A DNA stretch of 64,000 nt from Xylona heveae TC161 (taxonomy: Eukaryota > Ascomycota > Xylonomycetes > Xylonales > Xylonaceae): positions 2,485,726 to 2,549,725 of the forward strand of contig NW_017264193.1 in assembly GCF_001619985.1 (NCBI RefSeq), in the 5' to 3' direction. The position numbers and the translations under genes were made by a program. Below, piece after piece: positions 22,201 through 34,993 of this stretch. Each line of letters opens with the position of its first letter. The first letter of the stretch is position 1. The notes beneath the pieces were generated by a model that was not told where the DNA came from, ran no database searches, and saw nothing but the letters and a program-made list of their open reading frames with translations.

Positions 22201-25200
22201 GAAAGAAAAGAAGAGTCTATGCATTGGGATATAGCGGAATGATCCAGAGCAGTATCAATACACTGAAATGCACGAAATGTTAAGCCCGCTTCGGATTTCT
22301 GAGTGGTGGGAACAGCAATATCCCACTGCTCCAGTTTTCGCGCCATTGACAACATGTGAGCGGTGGCCTCGCTGCCAGTATTAACAATTCCAGGGGCTCC
22401 CAATAAAGCATACGAAAGCCCATTCATGTTCAATGAGCTCAGTGCTCTAATCGTCCCCCATGTGTCAGATGACTGAAGTCCTCGTGAAAGCCGCATATTG
22501 CTGTCACAGTGAGCTGCTCGAAATGAGAGTGACTTGCCCCCATCTCGTTCATACTCAGCTCGATCCATTATCGACCTCAAACTAGATTCCCTCTGGATCC
22601 CGTAGAAGGAGTCCGGCTCATCAATGGACCGAAATATTTGGGTAAGCATATCGGTGATATCGACCATCCTTTGGGATTGAGAAGTTCGAGAAGTTTGCGG
22701 GTATGAGCACGATGAAAAGATTTCAGCAAAAAGAAGAGCAGATTTATTCATACCGCAACGAATCGCTGCATTTGTTGCAGCCAGGTAGTCAATCTCGAGC
22801 CAAAGCTCTCGATCTGCCTTTGTTGCCTCGTTCGGTATCGGCTGTGTACGTAAGTACAACAATGCCACGATGATTGATTTCAGCTGTGGGACGTTTTGCG
22901 GGATGGCTTTCTCAAACCATGAATTAAATGCTTCGGATAGCTCTCCTCTGATTTTGCGTTCCCTTTCAGTATCCCGTAATAAGACGAGATGAAGGATGTA
23001 AGGGAAAAGCTTTCCGGAAATATCAACTGTACTGCTTAGAACCTGGAATAACGAGCCCAGAATCGTGTCGTCGTTTGACGCATGACACAGTGAGATGCAG
23101 AGATTGCGAATCCAAAGGTTTTTGTCCATGCTATCATTTGGCGCAGCAGCTATTTTTATGCTTTGTTTCTCTGGCTCACCCCATGATAATCTAGGCGGCT
23201 GATAAGTGTCCCAGTCGAGTGCTTTGAGAATCATATCTGGCAAAGCCCCGGAAACCTCTTCAACCATCTCAGCGCCTTCCAGTCTTGATATTATTAGTTG
23301 AAGTGTTGTTTCGGCGATCCCAACAGTTCCTCGGTCATAACTTGCTAGGAGATCATTGAGCGCTTTGAGGATCGAGAATCTTGAATTTGGTTTCCGCATT
23401 GCCCCATTTTCATGCCCAACAATGTTTTGCAGCTGTGACTCCCGCAACAACTCTTCATGTATGGAGCCTGTGGAGATAAAAGCGCGCCCTACTACGCGGG
23501 CTGCCCAGAGCAAATAGCCATCGCCTACTTGGTCCCAGTGACATGTGCGTAGGACATTGGTTGCATTGGCCGCGGCGGCAGCATCTGAACCAAAAATATC
23601 CTCCTGGTAATTGAGACATTTCTGGAAATCTTCCGACAGAAAGTTTATACCAAGGTTGCGGGCCGAAACGTCCAGCAAATTTCCCTCAGCAGGTTCGTCA
23701 GAACCCGAAAGTAGAACCTTTAAAAGGTCGCTTTCTGCGCTACCGGGCAACGCATTTCCCTTGGCAGAAGTATTCCTTAAGGAATGGAGGAAAACTTTAA
23801 ATGACTTCTCAAAGCCTTCAACAGCGATAGCCGACGATTCATATGATTCCAGGTAATTTAAAAACCATGATCGAAAATTTCGGGCTTTGGAGAGGGTAGT
23901 CTGATGCTGACTCTCCTGAGTCGTGGTCGCCTGAGCAGACGCGAGCAATTGCGTCAGGGTTGTCAGTACAGACATTGACAATCCGGCAATAAACTTGGGA
24001 ACTTGTAAAAGATAAGAATTGCCCGTCTGGATTAGATATTGCATCAGACCTATTGTGTCCTCCGTGCACTGAGGCATGGCTAGAAACGGATGTAGTGACC
24101 TTAGGAGTCTCTCCAGCGGATAATCTTGTAATGCTGAATTGTCTGCCATACATATGAGTATCCGTATCCTTCGTATAACGGAGCAGGCATGAAGTGGGCC
24201 AAAAGCAGGGTGGATAGTATCCACAAGCTCTCGGAAAACATGTAGAAAAATTGCGGGCGTCCACAACTTCGCCAAGTCATGACTAGATCTCCGGCAGAAG
24301 TGGTCAATTTCGTCAATGAGATACCTTGACTTGAACGAAGGTTGTTGATTAGCAGGGAGAGCTTCCTCTGATGAACTTATTCCCTTGATCTCATGAAGAG
24401 CTTCCCGTGAAGCCTCGAAACCAAGGTGCTTGGCAAATGCTCTCTCAATCTGCTCCTCCTGATCAATCGTTTTGAAGAGCAGCCCGAGAATAGACGCGAA
24501 ATCACGATCGATAAGGGCTAAGAACTTTTTGTTTCCCAAACGCTTCCGAATTCTCGCCTCTCCGCTGAGACTTTGACTTCCATTGCCAGGGGGCATGCTG
24601 ATGTCCCGTGCGACGCAGTAAGCCACAGCCTTATGAAATGAAGCATCGATAAGTCTTTCTGCTGGAATCTGGAGCTCATGCGCCAGTTCATCGATTTGGT
24701 CATCTTTCCCTCGCATAAGAAATTGGCCCACAATCTCGTCTTGGACATCATTAAGGAGACCACTGAGGTCGCTGTAGCCAAAAATGATAAAGGGAAGGGA
24801 TTGAAGGCTTTGATTTTCTAGCCATGTGTACAACAATTGTGATTTGAACAGACGTAACAAATTGCGCGGATATGGCAATCCCAGTGCTTTGGAAAGATCT
24901 CGGACACTCGTTGTAGCGTAGCCCGTAGCATCAGGGATAAGTCCGGGTGTTTCAACTATGTGGTACACCGAACGGCGAAGAAGAGTGTACCAAGAAGATG
25001 CAAGGCGAGTCAGAACCAGAAGCCGTAACCCTATTCCCTCAATCCAATCCATATCTGACGGGAGGCTGTCAAGCACATCATCAAAGATTGCCTCATGCTT
25101 TTTCAGGATGAAGAAATGGAATAGTTCAGGAATGCGTTCAGCTACATGGTATTTCACTGACAATTCACCATCTTGTAGTACTTTAAAAAGACTAGTCCTT

Positions 25201-28200
25201 ACTGATGGTAGTGATAGTGACCTTGCGTAGTCTGGTTGCACTTTTAGTATTTGGTGGAGGAGTGAAGCTATGCCTACCAGAACTCTGGATGATACAATAC
25301 TCCTTCCGAGCGCAACAGTGACGAACCATTGGTATATGTCAGAACCAAGCTGATACAATTCTTCAAAGTCTGGGTTTGTCCACAATACCGCCAAACTCTT
25401 CAAGACTTCTAAGCAAAATGCTAGAGAGAGCTCGCATCTCTCATACTCATAAACTTGGAGAATGTCTCGTCCGAGGTACTCCAGGAGCGGCAATGCATCT
25501 TCAGGCTGAAATGGCAGTCCCAAGGAGCAAATTTGTTGTAGAAGAGGCCAGCAAGCAAGTGCCTCGCTAGGTGGTCGGGATGTCATCCAATCAACAAAAG
25601 AATGAGTGACGTGAGAGTAGGGCTGAAGAGAAAAGTTTGAAGATTTCATAGAGGCAACGAGCCTCAGACAAGCCAGCGTTGAGCAGCGAAACGAGGAAAT
25701 ACTCTTCTTTGCCGTCAACTCTTGTCGTGGCAAGATAAGATTAGCGTTTTCTCTTGCTTGGCTAATTTGAGATTCTGATTCTCCGATCACGTCTAAGTCG
25801 TCATCGAGTGCTATACTTTCCTCTTTCCTTCGACGATTTTCGAAAGCCTCATTGAAGACCGGTGCCCAAAGATAAGCGCTGGAGGAAATGAGATCGGAGT
25901 TGGTCGTCGATAGTGCTGAAAGGAAATGCGACAATGAAGGGTTAAGAACTTCCAAAATGGCGTCGATGAAATCCTGTCCGAAGTCCGCTGCAGAAATACA
26001 TTCGCCCACTATTTTGACGAGAGCATCGGTTTCTGTGCTAAGATTTCGTGACAGATGGAGGTCTCGAAAATCGTCGCAGGAAATAATTACACAGGTGATG
26101 ACGATAAAGGAGGTAACAAATCGAATCATATCTGCATTCATCTGGCCCGAACTTTCCGATATGAACTTGATCAAATGCAGTTTGATTGTCTTACTCTGAG
26201 AGATCAACGCCTCCAAGATGAGATTGTCGACAATGTGAAAACGGGCTCCATTTTGATATAGGTCTGGCATTGGGTCGGATTTGGCGGAACCAGAGCGATT
26301 GGGAGAACCGCAGCTACTTAGCATCAACAAGTAGTCAATTAATGAATCATATTGGCGTATGTGCAGCGACGTCTGAGCAATGGGGCCACAAGAGAAGGAG
26401 ATGCAATCGTTGAGCGGATGCAGAGCCCTGTTCGAGCAAAGAAAGAGCAGATTTAGAATGTTGGATGGTTGAAAATGCTGCGACATTTGCGCAACAAAAT
26501 GTCTTTCAGTAAAATCCCCTGCCAGGTGTTAGTATTATTACTTCCCGGAGCCTGTCAACACTCACCAGCAGCTAATCTTTTAAAAAGCCAAGGGAGCACA
26601 CGCTCTGACGAGGCATTCCCCACATTTGGGGTGTCCAGGAACCTCTTTTCCAGAAGCACGATCCAAAAGCAGATTGAAGTGTCCGTCAAATTAGTAGGCC
26701 CATAAACCTCGATGGATGAAATCATGGTATCTGCTAAATCGGCTATGAGACCATAATCTACAAGGCCCAAAGCAAGCAGATTACTCAACAGATGGCAGGA
26801 GAGTCTGCATTTGGATGGTGAAGCAACACTACGGGCAGTGACTTGCCAAATCTGGAGCCATTGGCTTTGAAGAGATTCCGCGCGCGCGGTTTTCTGGCAT
26901 AAGCAGCTGCCGAATAATTGTGAGTACTACTGAACTTTGCTCGACTCAATTTATCAGACATACCTGGTGATTGCCATCAATGTCCATGAACTTATTGTGC
27001 CGTTCTCATCTGCGATACCGGAGGACAATTCCTCTAAGACTTCTTTCAATTCACGTTCCTCGAACTCTCTTTCCTCAACAAGAAACAATATCCCTTGCAA
27101 TGCGCAGAGCCGAGTCGAAAATTGCAGAGACTGTGATTGGCGTAGAAGTTCATGGTGCATGAAAGTAATTCGCCGCCGCTTGTGGGGATACGCAATTTCC
27201 GATGCACTAGCAGCACTATCGGCATGAGTCTTGATGGAATCCAGACAGCTACTGAGACGAGCTATGGTCCTTAAGAGCATCCAATTTTGTTCAGCTCTTG
27301 TCCGTCCATTTCGCAAAAAGCAGGATGTAAGATGTAGAGGAGCATTCTCAAGAGAGATATGACGTCTCGTTGGAAGCCCAAGGTCGTCAATCTGCAACTG
27401 ATCTCTTTCCAGACGTTTTGAGTATTCCGCTAGTAAAGTCTCCAGTAGACTTTCGACGTCTGACACCAAATCCTCATTGTTTTTTTCACGCAATAGGCTG
27501 TGCAAGTATGCATCACCAACGCTCAAAGCAATAAGAATTTCGTCTTTGAGTGAGGACGATTTTGTTGTCCACAAGCGCTTAGCTAGCGGGATAACCGATC
27601 TTACAGCGTATTTGGTAAGCGCGATTGATTCTGTGTTTATTTTCAGGAGTATGGAGTTTACTGCCGCAAACGCTGCTTGATGATAAACAACTGCTGTTGG
27701 GGATGACTGCATGCAGCTAAAAATAGCAGATAGCAAATCAGCTGCCTTATCCACCACGGGAGCATTGGAACAGCAGGCGAGCTGCTGAAGACCGAGCAAC
27801 AGCTGTTCTAAGGTGCTCCTGGAGTTCTTTTGTGGCCCATCTTCCCTAGACGGGGCAATCGATAAAGACCGGGAAACAGAAGCTTGCCGATGAGTACTTC
27901 TGGTCCCATATGGCGTTGAGCGGCTAGCATGAGAGGGCGTATCCTCGTCCTCGGCCGGCAGGGCAGCAATGCCTTGGCAACAGAATTCCACCACGGCAAA
28001 CCATTCGGTTTTGGCCAGATGCTCCACATGAGGCTGAAATTCAAGGATGCTGCGGAGGGACTTGAGATAATCTAAGGTTAGTGGTTCACAATAGCTTCCG
28101 TCTGCGAGTGGCAAGGTCTGTATTATATGATCTATTAATGCTTTAACGGTTTTGGTTTTCAATCTCCGGAGTCCGAATTCAACAACCAAGCGAAGAGCCG

Positions 28201-28626
28201 AAGCGTATGATGAGAGCCTCGATGCGCTATCGTTCTGGCGTCTGTTGGTATCGGCCCGTAAATATACCGACTTTTCCTGCTGGGAAATGCGAAAAAGAGC
28301 TTCATAGATTTTATGATAGCCCTTGTCGGTGAGTGCATCACTAACAGATCGATCAGACTAAATTCGGCTACAAGAAAAAGGCAATTCAAACCAACAGCTT
28401 CAGGCCCCGACGATTCTGACTGAAAATATGCCGAAGATCTAATGACAATGAATGTCAGTGGAAGACCCCGTGACAACTGGAGATGCTTTAGCTACCAGCA
28501 ACGCCTTCAGCACGGTCCTTTGCTTTTTCAGATGAAATCCTGACTAGTGCATATTAGCAGCTGAATAAATTCTTTCACAAGGCAGGACTAATTACCTATC
28601 GCTTCATTTACATTGATTTCCGCCAT
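19236..28626 (-). CDS. TEL1: Serine/threonine-protein kinase Tel1 (ATM orthologue)
   Basis: A PI3K-like checkpoint kinase for DNA double-strand breaks and telomere upkeep, acting in the nucleus with Mre11-Rad50-Xrs2. Ten exons: 28626-28596, 28543-28496, 28438-28392, 28357-26964, 26906-26566, 26518-22027, 21976-21580, 21527-20457, 20383-19414, 19255-19236; about 2936 aa, as expected. The N-terminus has a TAN-like motif ([20 protein letters not shown]). HEAT and FAT regions fill the large exons. The kinase domain has [22 protein letters not shown] (about 2756) and [11 protein letters not shown] (about 2776). The FATC end is [13 protein letters not shown]. Each joint was checked for phase. Intron 6 uses a GC donor (22026-21977). 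The last intron is a purine microsatellite on the + strand and leaves six final codons plus stop. Small N-terminal exons are the least certain. Confidence 0.93.
19256..19413 (-). other. Last TEL1 intron, carrying a GAAA-type microsatellite
   Basis: 158 nt, GTATGT...TCTAG. Joins ...NLAVLFC to GWAAYA-stop in phase 1. Positions 19335-19409 on the + strand are imperfect GAAA/GGAA repeats, thus a CT/TTTC polypyrimidine tract in the transcript. Retention would replace the last FATC residues with a hydrophobic Phe/Leu/Ser tail. Confidence 0.85.
21977..22026 (-). other. GC-AG intron in TEL1
   Basis: 50 nt; the donor context AAG|GCAAGT is the classical strong GC donor. It has a TACTGAC branch point and a TATAG acceptor. 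The joint gives [16 protein letters not shown] in frame. A GT alternative (GTCAGG, 8 nt further upstream in the transcript) would also keep phase but lacks a good consensus and deletes RSG. Confidence 0.75.
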
Positions 28627-29013
28627 TTTGACGGTTTTATTCTCGCGCTTAGAGGCCAAGCCTCCAGGGACACCCTAAAATCACATCACTTGAGAGACCA
28701 AAATGGCTCGGTATCAGAGACAGTAGCCTCTGTCTAGGAGCAACACCCCAGACAGTGCAGATAAAGTTGATTAAAAGGCAGAAAATTCTGGTCAAAAGAC
28801 CAAGCTATCCCACCAACAACGTAGAAGCGGGACCCAGTGTCATTGGAGGTCGGCGAATAAGAATTACAGAAGACTCCAAAGACCAATTGTGCAGGTTCGC
28901 GTGTTTAGCTTTCTGATGTTTTACTTTGTTTTACTGGAAAGCCAACTGCCTTCACCTTTCATAAAGCCAATTATTGCTGTGTCGCCAGCTCTGCTCCGGC
29001 ATGCGCAACTATC
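28627..29013. promoter_or_regulatory. Divergent promoter, TEL1 / NUP192
   Basis: 387 bp between the two start codons, short enough that the promoters probably share sequence. No specific factor site can be named. Confidence 0.55.
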
Positions 29014-32000
29014 ATGGCTGATACGGGAGCTCTAGTTTCCCTAAGGGGATTGCATCAGGACCTTGTTGCCGTCAACGAATCCCGTTTACAGAATGTGGAG
29101 CGGTTATGGTTCGAACTCGAGACCAGAATCGAAGAATTTCGAAAATTGCTAGACAAGCCCCCGAAGAATGATTCCAGCAGAAGGGCGATTTCTGCAGGTT
29201 CGAGATACATCCTTTAAAGTTCTCAGATTTGGCCAAGAATGTCAGAAATGATCTAACAAGTTTGGTCGCGCTTAGGAACAATCACCATCGATGATGTCGA
29301 TTTCGCTCTCAATGAAGAGTTCCAACAAAATACGTTTCAGCTCGCCGACGCTCTCAACCTTGATGAGATTAATGCCGCGCGACTGCTGCTTGCGGGATCT
29401 GCGACTGCTGCAGAGCTAGATCGTACACCCTTGGAGGCAGCTTTCATCGTCTTTCATCAGGAGCGGCATTTCCTCCTCGAATGTCTACGACTGGTGTTCA
29501 AGCAGTCAGTCGATATCGATAGCGATGAGAATATCCGCAATACTTTCAGAAATGCTCTATCATTGATTCTGCAAACCGCAGAAAATCCGGCGCATGGCGG
29601 TTCTCTATTCTGGAATAAATGCCTTGGGGCCATGGCAGATATAGAAAAGTGGTTGCATGATCTCGCGGAACGCTTTCACAGCGCGTCAATGCTTGGAATA
29701 AATCAGCAACCAGAATTCGCGCTACTGAGCCATCAACGATTGAGTCTGCTCTCTCAGCACGAGTCCCTCGGAGCCATTGCTATGTACCTGGTCAAATCCA
29801 ATCATACTGTCGTGGACGATTTCAAGAAGCTCCTCAATACGGCTAAATCCTTTGATCGGTTCGATGCAGTTTTACTACACTATCTGCCAGCGCTCGCAGC
29901 CTCGATCACCCAATTTGGGTCCCCGGACGGCTCAAGCTCCCTACAAGAAGCACGGTCTCTCGATCAATTCATTGCGGCCGGAAAGGAGAGCAACCCTTGG
30001 AACCTGCATCACTTTCAGGCCGCAATCAGCGCTCTGTGGCTCGCGGATTACAGTGGTTGGTATTCCGACACGTTTATCAGCTCTCCCCTTCAGGGAGTCA
30101 ACTTAGAGGTAGAGGCAGATGATCGCTCAAGGCGTTTCTTTGAGGCACTTCAGGATGGTGCTTTTGAGTGTCTACTGGCAATCAGTGCTGATGTCCGTCC
30201 AGCTGGCTGGTACGATCCCGCGAGGTATGGCCTAACCCAATTTCTTCTCGGAGAGGCTCCTGCTCTCAATCTCGAAGGTATTGCTGTAACCCAAGATTTC
30301 CAGAGCTTGGTCATGGGACAGCTGGAGTCTTTCACTGATGCTTTTATCACAAACATGGCGGACGCTCTTCGTCAGTTGAAGATTGAAGAGGACGAGCAAC
30401 GCAAGCAACTTAGAGGTTCTCTTGCTGCTGGCACCACTCATCATGACATGCACCTTGAAAGATTCTTAGTCATCATTTCCTACGCTTTTGAGCATCGACC
30501 AGATTCATCGTTAGCGTTTTGGGCAGATCCAGAAGGCAATCTGCACGGATTCATGCAATGGGCTTCGAAGCGACAGTCCACCCCACGAGCAAGCGCCTTT
30601 TGCGAAATGCTTCGGGCGATTTCCGAAGGTGAAGAATGCGCCGATGCTGCGCACAAATTCCTGCTGGAGGATGGTGTAGCACCCTCTGGCCGGTTAAGGA
30701 GAATGAGTTCCATCAGCTGGGTTCAAATTTTCAACGAGTTACAATTCTACGCCTCCAAAATCAGAGATCGCCCAGCGGTGCCGCAAACTCTCTCCTACCA
30801 TGGAGCCAAACCTGACCCCGATGACATCGACGAGCCTGAAAGCGCCATCATGCTGGAGTGTTACCTGAGACTGACTTCCCACATGTTACGCGAAAGCTCA
30901 ATAGCAAGAAATTGGATCCTCGAACACCCGAGTTTCCGACTGATGGAGGTCCTATTCCTGCTCTGCAGCAGCGCCATCCCCAGTCGATTGAGGGCTTGTG
31001 CTTTTACAACTTTGGAAAGTCTGTTAGTGAACAAGACTTCTTCAGTTGCTGAGTTGGTGTGGGCAACTCTCGATCAGTGGATTTCTGGAGGCTTCTCTCC
31101 ACTAGGTGGTTTACAAAAGGTGCCAAGCGTGGCGCCACCGGTTTGGGCAGAGGAAGCCATTTTCGAGAACATCTTGGCTGATTTTGAAGAGCCCAACGCC
31201 TTTGTTGGTCTACTTCAAGCCCTTGTTGCCCCGGCAATTGATAATGATCTTCTCAACGACTCTTTGCCGTTTCCCGAGTCCCTTGGCTCGGCCTACCGGA
31301 TGCCTGGCATAGAGCCCTACGTTGATTTCGCTGTTGGCAGAGTTTTCGGTTACAAGCTCCCGGAACTGCAAGATGAAGGTCAAATAACTTTGTTAACATG
31401 GAACTGTCTCAATTTCATCGCAACGTGCCTATCCACGTTTAATGAAGACCTAGTTATTTTCGCGAATAAATCCAACATTCAAGTGGATACTGTCATGAGG
31501 ACGTCTTCTCTAGTGGCTTACATCAAGCTTCATCCATTTGCCAGAGTAATGGAATGGCTCTTCAATGAGCGAGTGCTGGCCTCACTGTTTGCAGCGGCTC
31601 ACCAAGACGTTGACAAGATCAGTCAGTCCAGTCCTGATTCGCCAGCCGTTCTGGCGCTGCTGCGGAGCATCGAAGTGATGTCCAAAGTAATGGACCTGCA
31701 ATCGACTTATTTGGATATTGTGCGCCCTCTCATTAAAACTCAGTCTACTGGTCTACGACACCCAGTCGCAACTTCTGCTCTTGCGTCATTCGAGGATTCC
31801 GTGTTAAACAACCTTCAGCTCATCGTGGATCTTGGATTGTATTGTGCGGCCGGCCATGAAGCTTTGACTGTCATATCATTGAAGCTTCTCGAAAAATTAG
31901 CAACATCGAGGAAGCTCATTTCTTTGCCATCCTCGACCTTCGGCCGCCGTGCTGATCGAAACTCCATTTTCAGCGTCCTAGACAGAGACAATGAGTCTGA

Positions 32001-34283
32001 TCGTATTGCACGATCTTTGACTGGGCAGATGGATTTCGATGAGAGAGAATTAGAGCAAGGTCCTGAATCACCCGGATTCGTTATCAAAGTCAGCATCGTG
32101 GACTTCCTTAACAGCTGCTTGACCGCATTGCCAAACAAGCCAACGATTGCTCATTTGCTCCTCGGTTTTGCCTGCAGGGACAGCATAATTGAACCCGGAA
32201 GTCTCATTCAAGAAAATATCTCGCTCTTCCACGCCATTCTTTCCATCGTTACAAACTATCAGAGTAGGGAAGACGACATTTATTCGCCATGGCAACTGCG
32301 TCTCAAAGAGAGCGTTATGCGCGTCTTTAAGCATTTATGGAGCTCACCTCTCTCTGCGGTCTATACCATGACGGAGCTTCGGTCAAATGGGTTTCTCTTG
32401 AATCAAATGTTGAGTCAGTCCACTGTTGATCAGAGTTCCCTATGGGATGGACGCAGCATGCTTGACCCCGACTTTTACAATACCGACTCCGCGAAATGTT
32501 TTCTAGCTTTCCTCCAGTTGCGTGGTACGCTCTTTGACTACATATCTACAGAAGTTCGACTTGTTTCGCAGAATGGGGCTTCTTCTTCCGACATTTTTTA
32601 CACCTTGCAGGGAAGTACCTTGCAAAATGGCCAAGAAATAGTGAACCCAACCATCTTTGATCTCTTTGACTTTGCAGAATTAGAGATCCCGAACACAGTC
32701 GACGTGCCGTGTCTAAGCTTCTTTTCCAACACAGATTTTGGTATCTGTCTGGAGCGCGACGGTGACGAAATTCCAGCGTACAATCTCAGCAGCGTTCAGG
32801 AGTTGCTTCAACTCAAGAAAATTGAACTCGAGAAATCTGGTGTTCTCTCTACTGACGTTGATGAGGAAGCTGCTATACAGGAAGCAAACAAGATCATAGC
32901 CTTCCTCAACGCGCATAATCAATACCATAGTCTTGTAAAAGCTCGCATCGATGCATTGAGAGCTTGGGTTCAACTCATGCTAGTCGTCCTAGAGACTAGC
33001 GAATTGGAGGCAGTTATTAAGACTGCTTTCATTATCAGGGTTCTGCAGGTCATCCTGCCAAAATTGGAAAAGTATTGTTCCGAGAATGCCACAGAGGCTC
33101 TAGAATTGGCAAAACTGGCTAGGGCCTTACTTTTCAGTTTCAAATTTGCCTCTTCATTGTCTGAAAAGGATCAGGACGAAGCTCAAAACCAACAATTTCA
33201 ACTCGGCGAAGATCTTGTAAGCGATCGACTCTTTCAGCTCTTCCGCGTGGCTCTCAGGGGTATTCATTCTCCAACAAGCACTCCTGAGCTACGTGAGGTA
33301 CTCTATAACATCTGCCACAGGTACCTAATTGGCATGGCTGATGGAACACCAGCAGCCGCTACGTCCGGCAGGTTGACGACCCAGACAATCAAGGCCTCTG
33401 GGGAAAGATTAGTGGACGTGATTTGTGATGATGTCCACGCTGGGGATTCCACCTGCAGAATTTCTGCCATATTGTTATTAGATTCTCTCGTTCTTCTGAG
33501 CAATAGGGAAGGATCAAAATTCGTGATAGACTCATTCGTGCGACTCAACTTTATCGGTATCCTTGTTGATGCTTTTAAACGAGTACAAGCGGAATTGAAA
33601 GAGATCAAATCCCAAGGTCAGTAAGCAAGCAAGCGCCACTTGCATATTCGTGGATTAATTTCTTTTTTGCCTTTTAGACATGCCACTTCTTATTGCGTAC
33701 TACAAGGCAAAGCTCTCCTTGCTTTTACGAATTTCGCAGACCCGACTCGGTGCCGCCCATGTGCTTAGCGCTGGACTCTTCCAGGCGCTGAACGCGTCGG
33801 GAATATTCACAGTCGATCCCGACTTTGGACCTGGTAGGTTCTCCACTACGCTCTACCCGGTGGAAGTGCAGATCTGACCATAATAGAATTCGATGACCCG
33901 GAAGTAGCGAAGAATTACTTTGAACTACTGCTTTCCATTCTCAGAGTGATTAATGCCGCAGTCTTGAGTAGAGGTCCTCAACACACACAAACAATAGAAG
34001 AAGCGCGCAGATTTTTGGTTAATCACCGTTACCCTGTGGTTGGCATGTTCAAACGCCATGCAAAGATCGAGTCACAGGAGAAAAGCGAGTCCATCCAAAC
34101 ATTGGATGACGTCGTCGAGAATTTCGTTCTTCTAATCACCATGACCGGCTTTATGGATGTAAGTTGAAATACCAGATAGATTCGGGCCTTTTACATGGAA
34201 GAGAATGTTCTAGAGGCTGACATGGCACACAGTTTGAGGAGGCAACGAGTCTGCAGAAGCCAGTTAAGCGGGCATTTACATAA
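29014..34283 (+). CDS. NUP192: Nucleoporin Nup192 (Nup205 family)
   Basis: A large alpha-helical scaffold subunit of the inner ring of the nuclear pore. Exons 29014-29197, 29276-33616, 33678-33833, 33887-34158, 34233-34283; 1667 aa, in the family range (about 1650-1750). The N-terminus GALVSLRGLHQDLVAVNE and the TITIDDVDFALNEEFQQ block, then LLECLRLVFKQ, match the family. The C-terminus contains QTRLGAAHVLSAGLF, an FGPEFDDPEVAKNYFELLLS stretch and ENFVLLITMTGFMD. No FG repeats are present, as expected for a scaffold nucleoporin. All introns are GT-AG and in phase. It is divergent from TEL1 and upstream in tandem of CUL4. Confidence 0.92.
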
Positions 34284-34993
34284 TGAATCAAAATTGGAGG
34301 TGTTCTGGGAGCATCATAAGGAGTTGGGGTCACAAAATATGGCATTGTAGAAATAGAATCGGATACCCTTGCACATTTGAGCTGGTGATGAGTGACGACC
34401 GCCAGATGTTGATGAGCAAGGTATTTGTTGAGTGAGAGGCATTGGGGACAGGTCGAATCTCTTATCGCATCTCTCCCCAAATGGGATCAAAAGGTGTCTT
34501 TGATAACGGCCTTGTATTTACTGTTGAAATTATGGATAATTTGTGGTGTATTACTCACGCAATTCCGTGTCCACTCTTCTTTCCTTCAATGCAAGGACCT
34601 ATTCGTAGATTAATTTGCAGAATATCCTTGCTCTGCAGTGGTGTAGAAATCATCTTGATGACGTGCAGTCGATGATTCTGCCATTGACTAAATCGGTAAC
34701 AAGCTTACCGAGGCCGAAACCACCCCTCCAGCTACTGTCGATATTAACTGTGCGAGAGAGTTACGTAGTAAGGGTCGCTGACTCTTGGGACAACGGAACA
34801 ACTGCAGCATATCTCCAAATCAAATAATATACAAGAGTCCTCATCCCTTCAACACGCATATGCGCAATCACTCACCCTCGTTGTGTGTTGCCACGGAAAT
34901 CGTCATCAACATTATCCAAGATATCCAGAGCTTACTTGTACTTCCTCGCCCGCTACCTACGTGCTCATGCACGTCACTGTAATTCAGCCATAG
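34284..34993. promoter_or_regulatory. NUP192 3' end and CUL4 promoter region
   Basis: 710 bp between tandem genes. No supported gene; short open frames here lack any family feature. Confidence 0.5.
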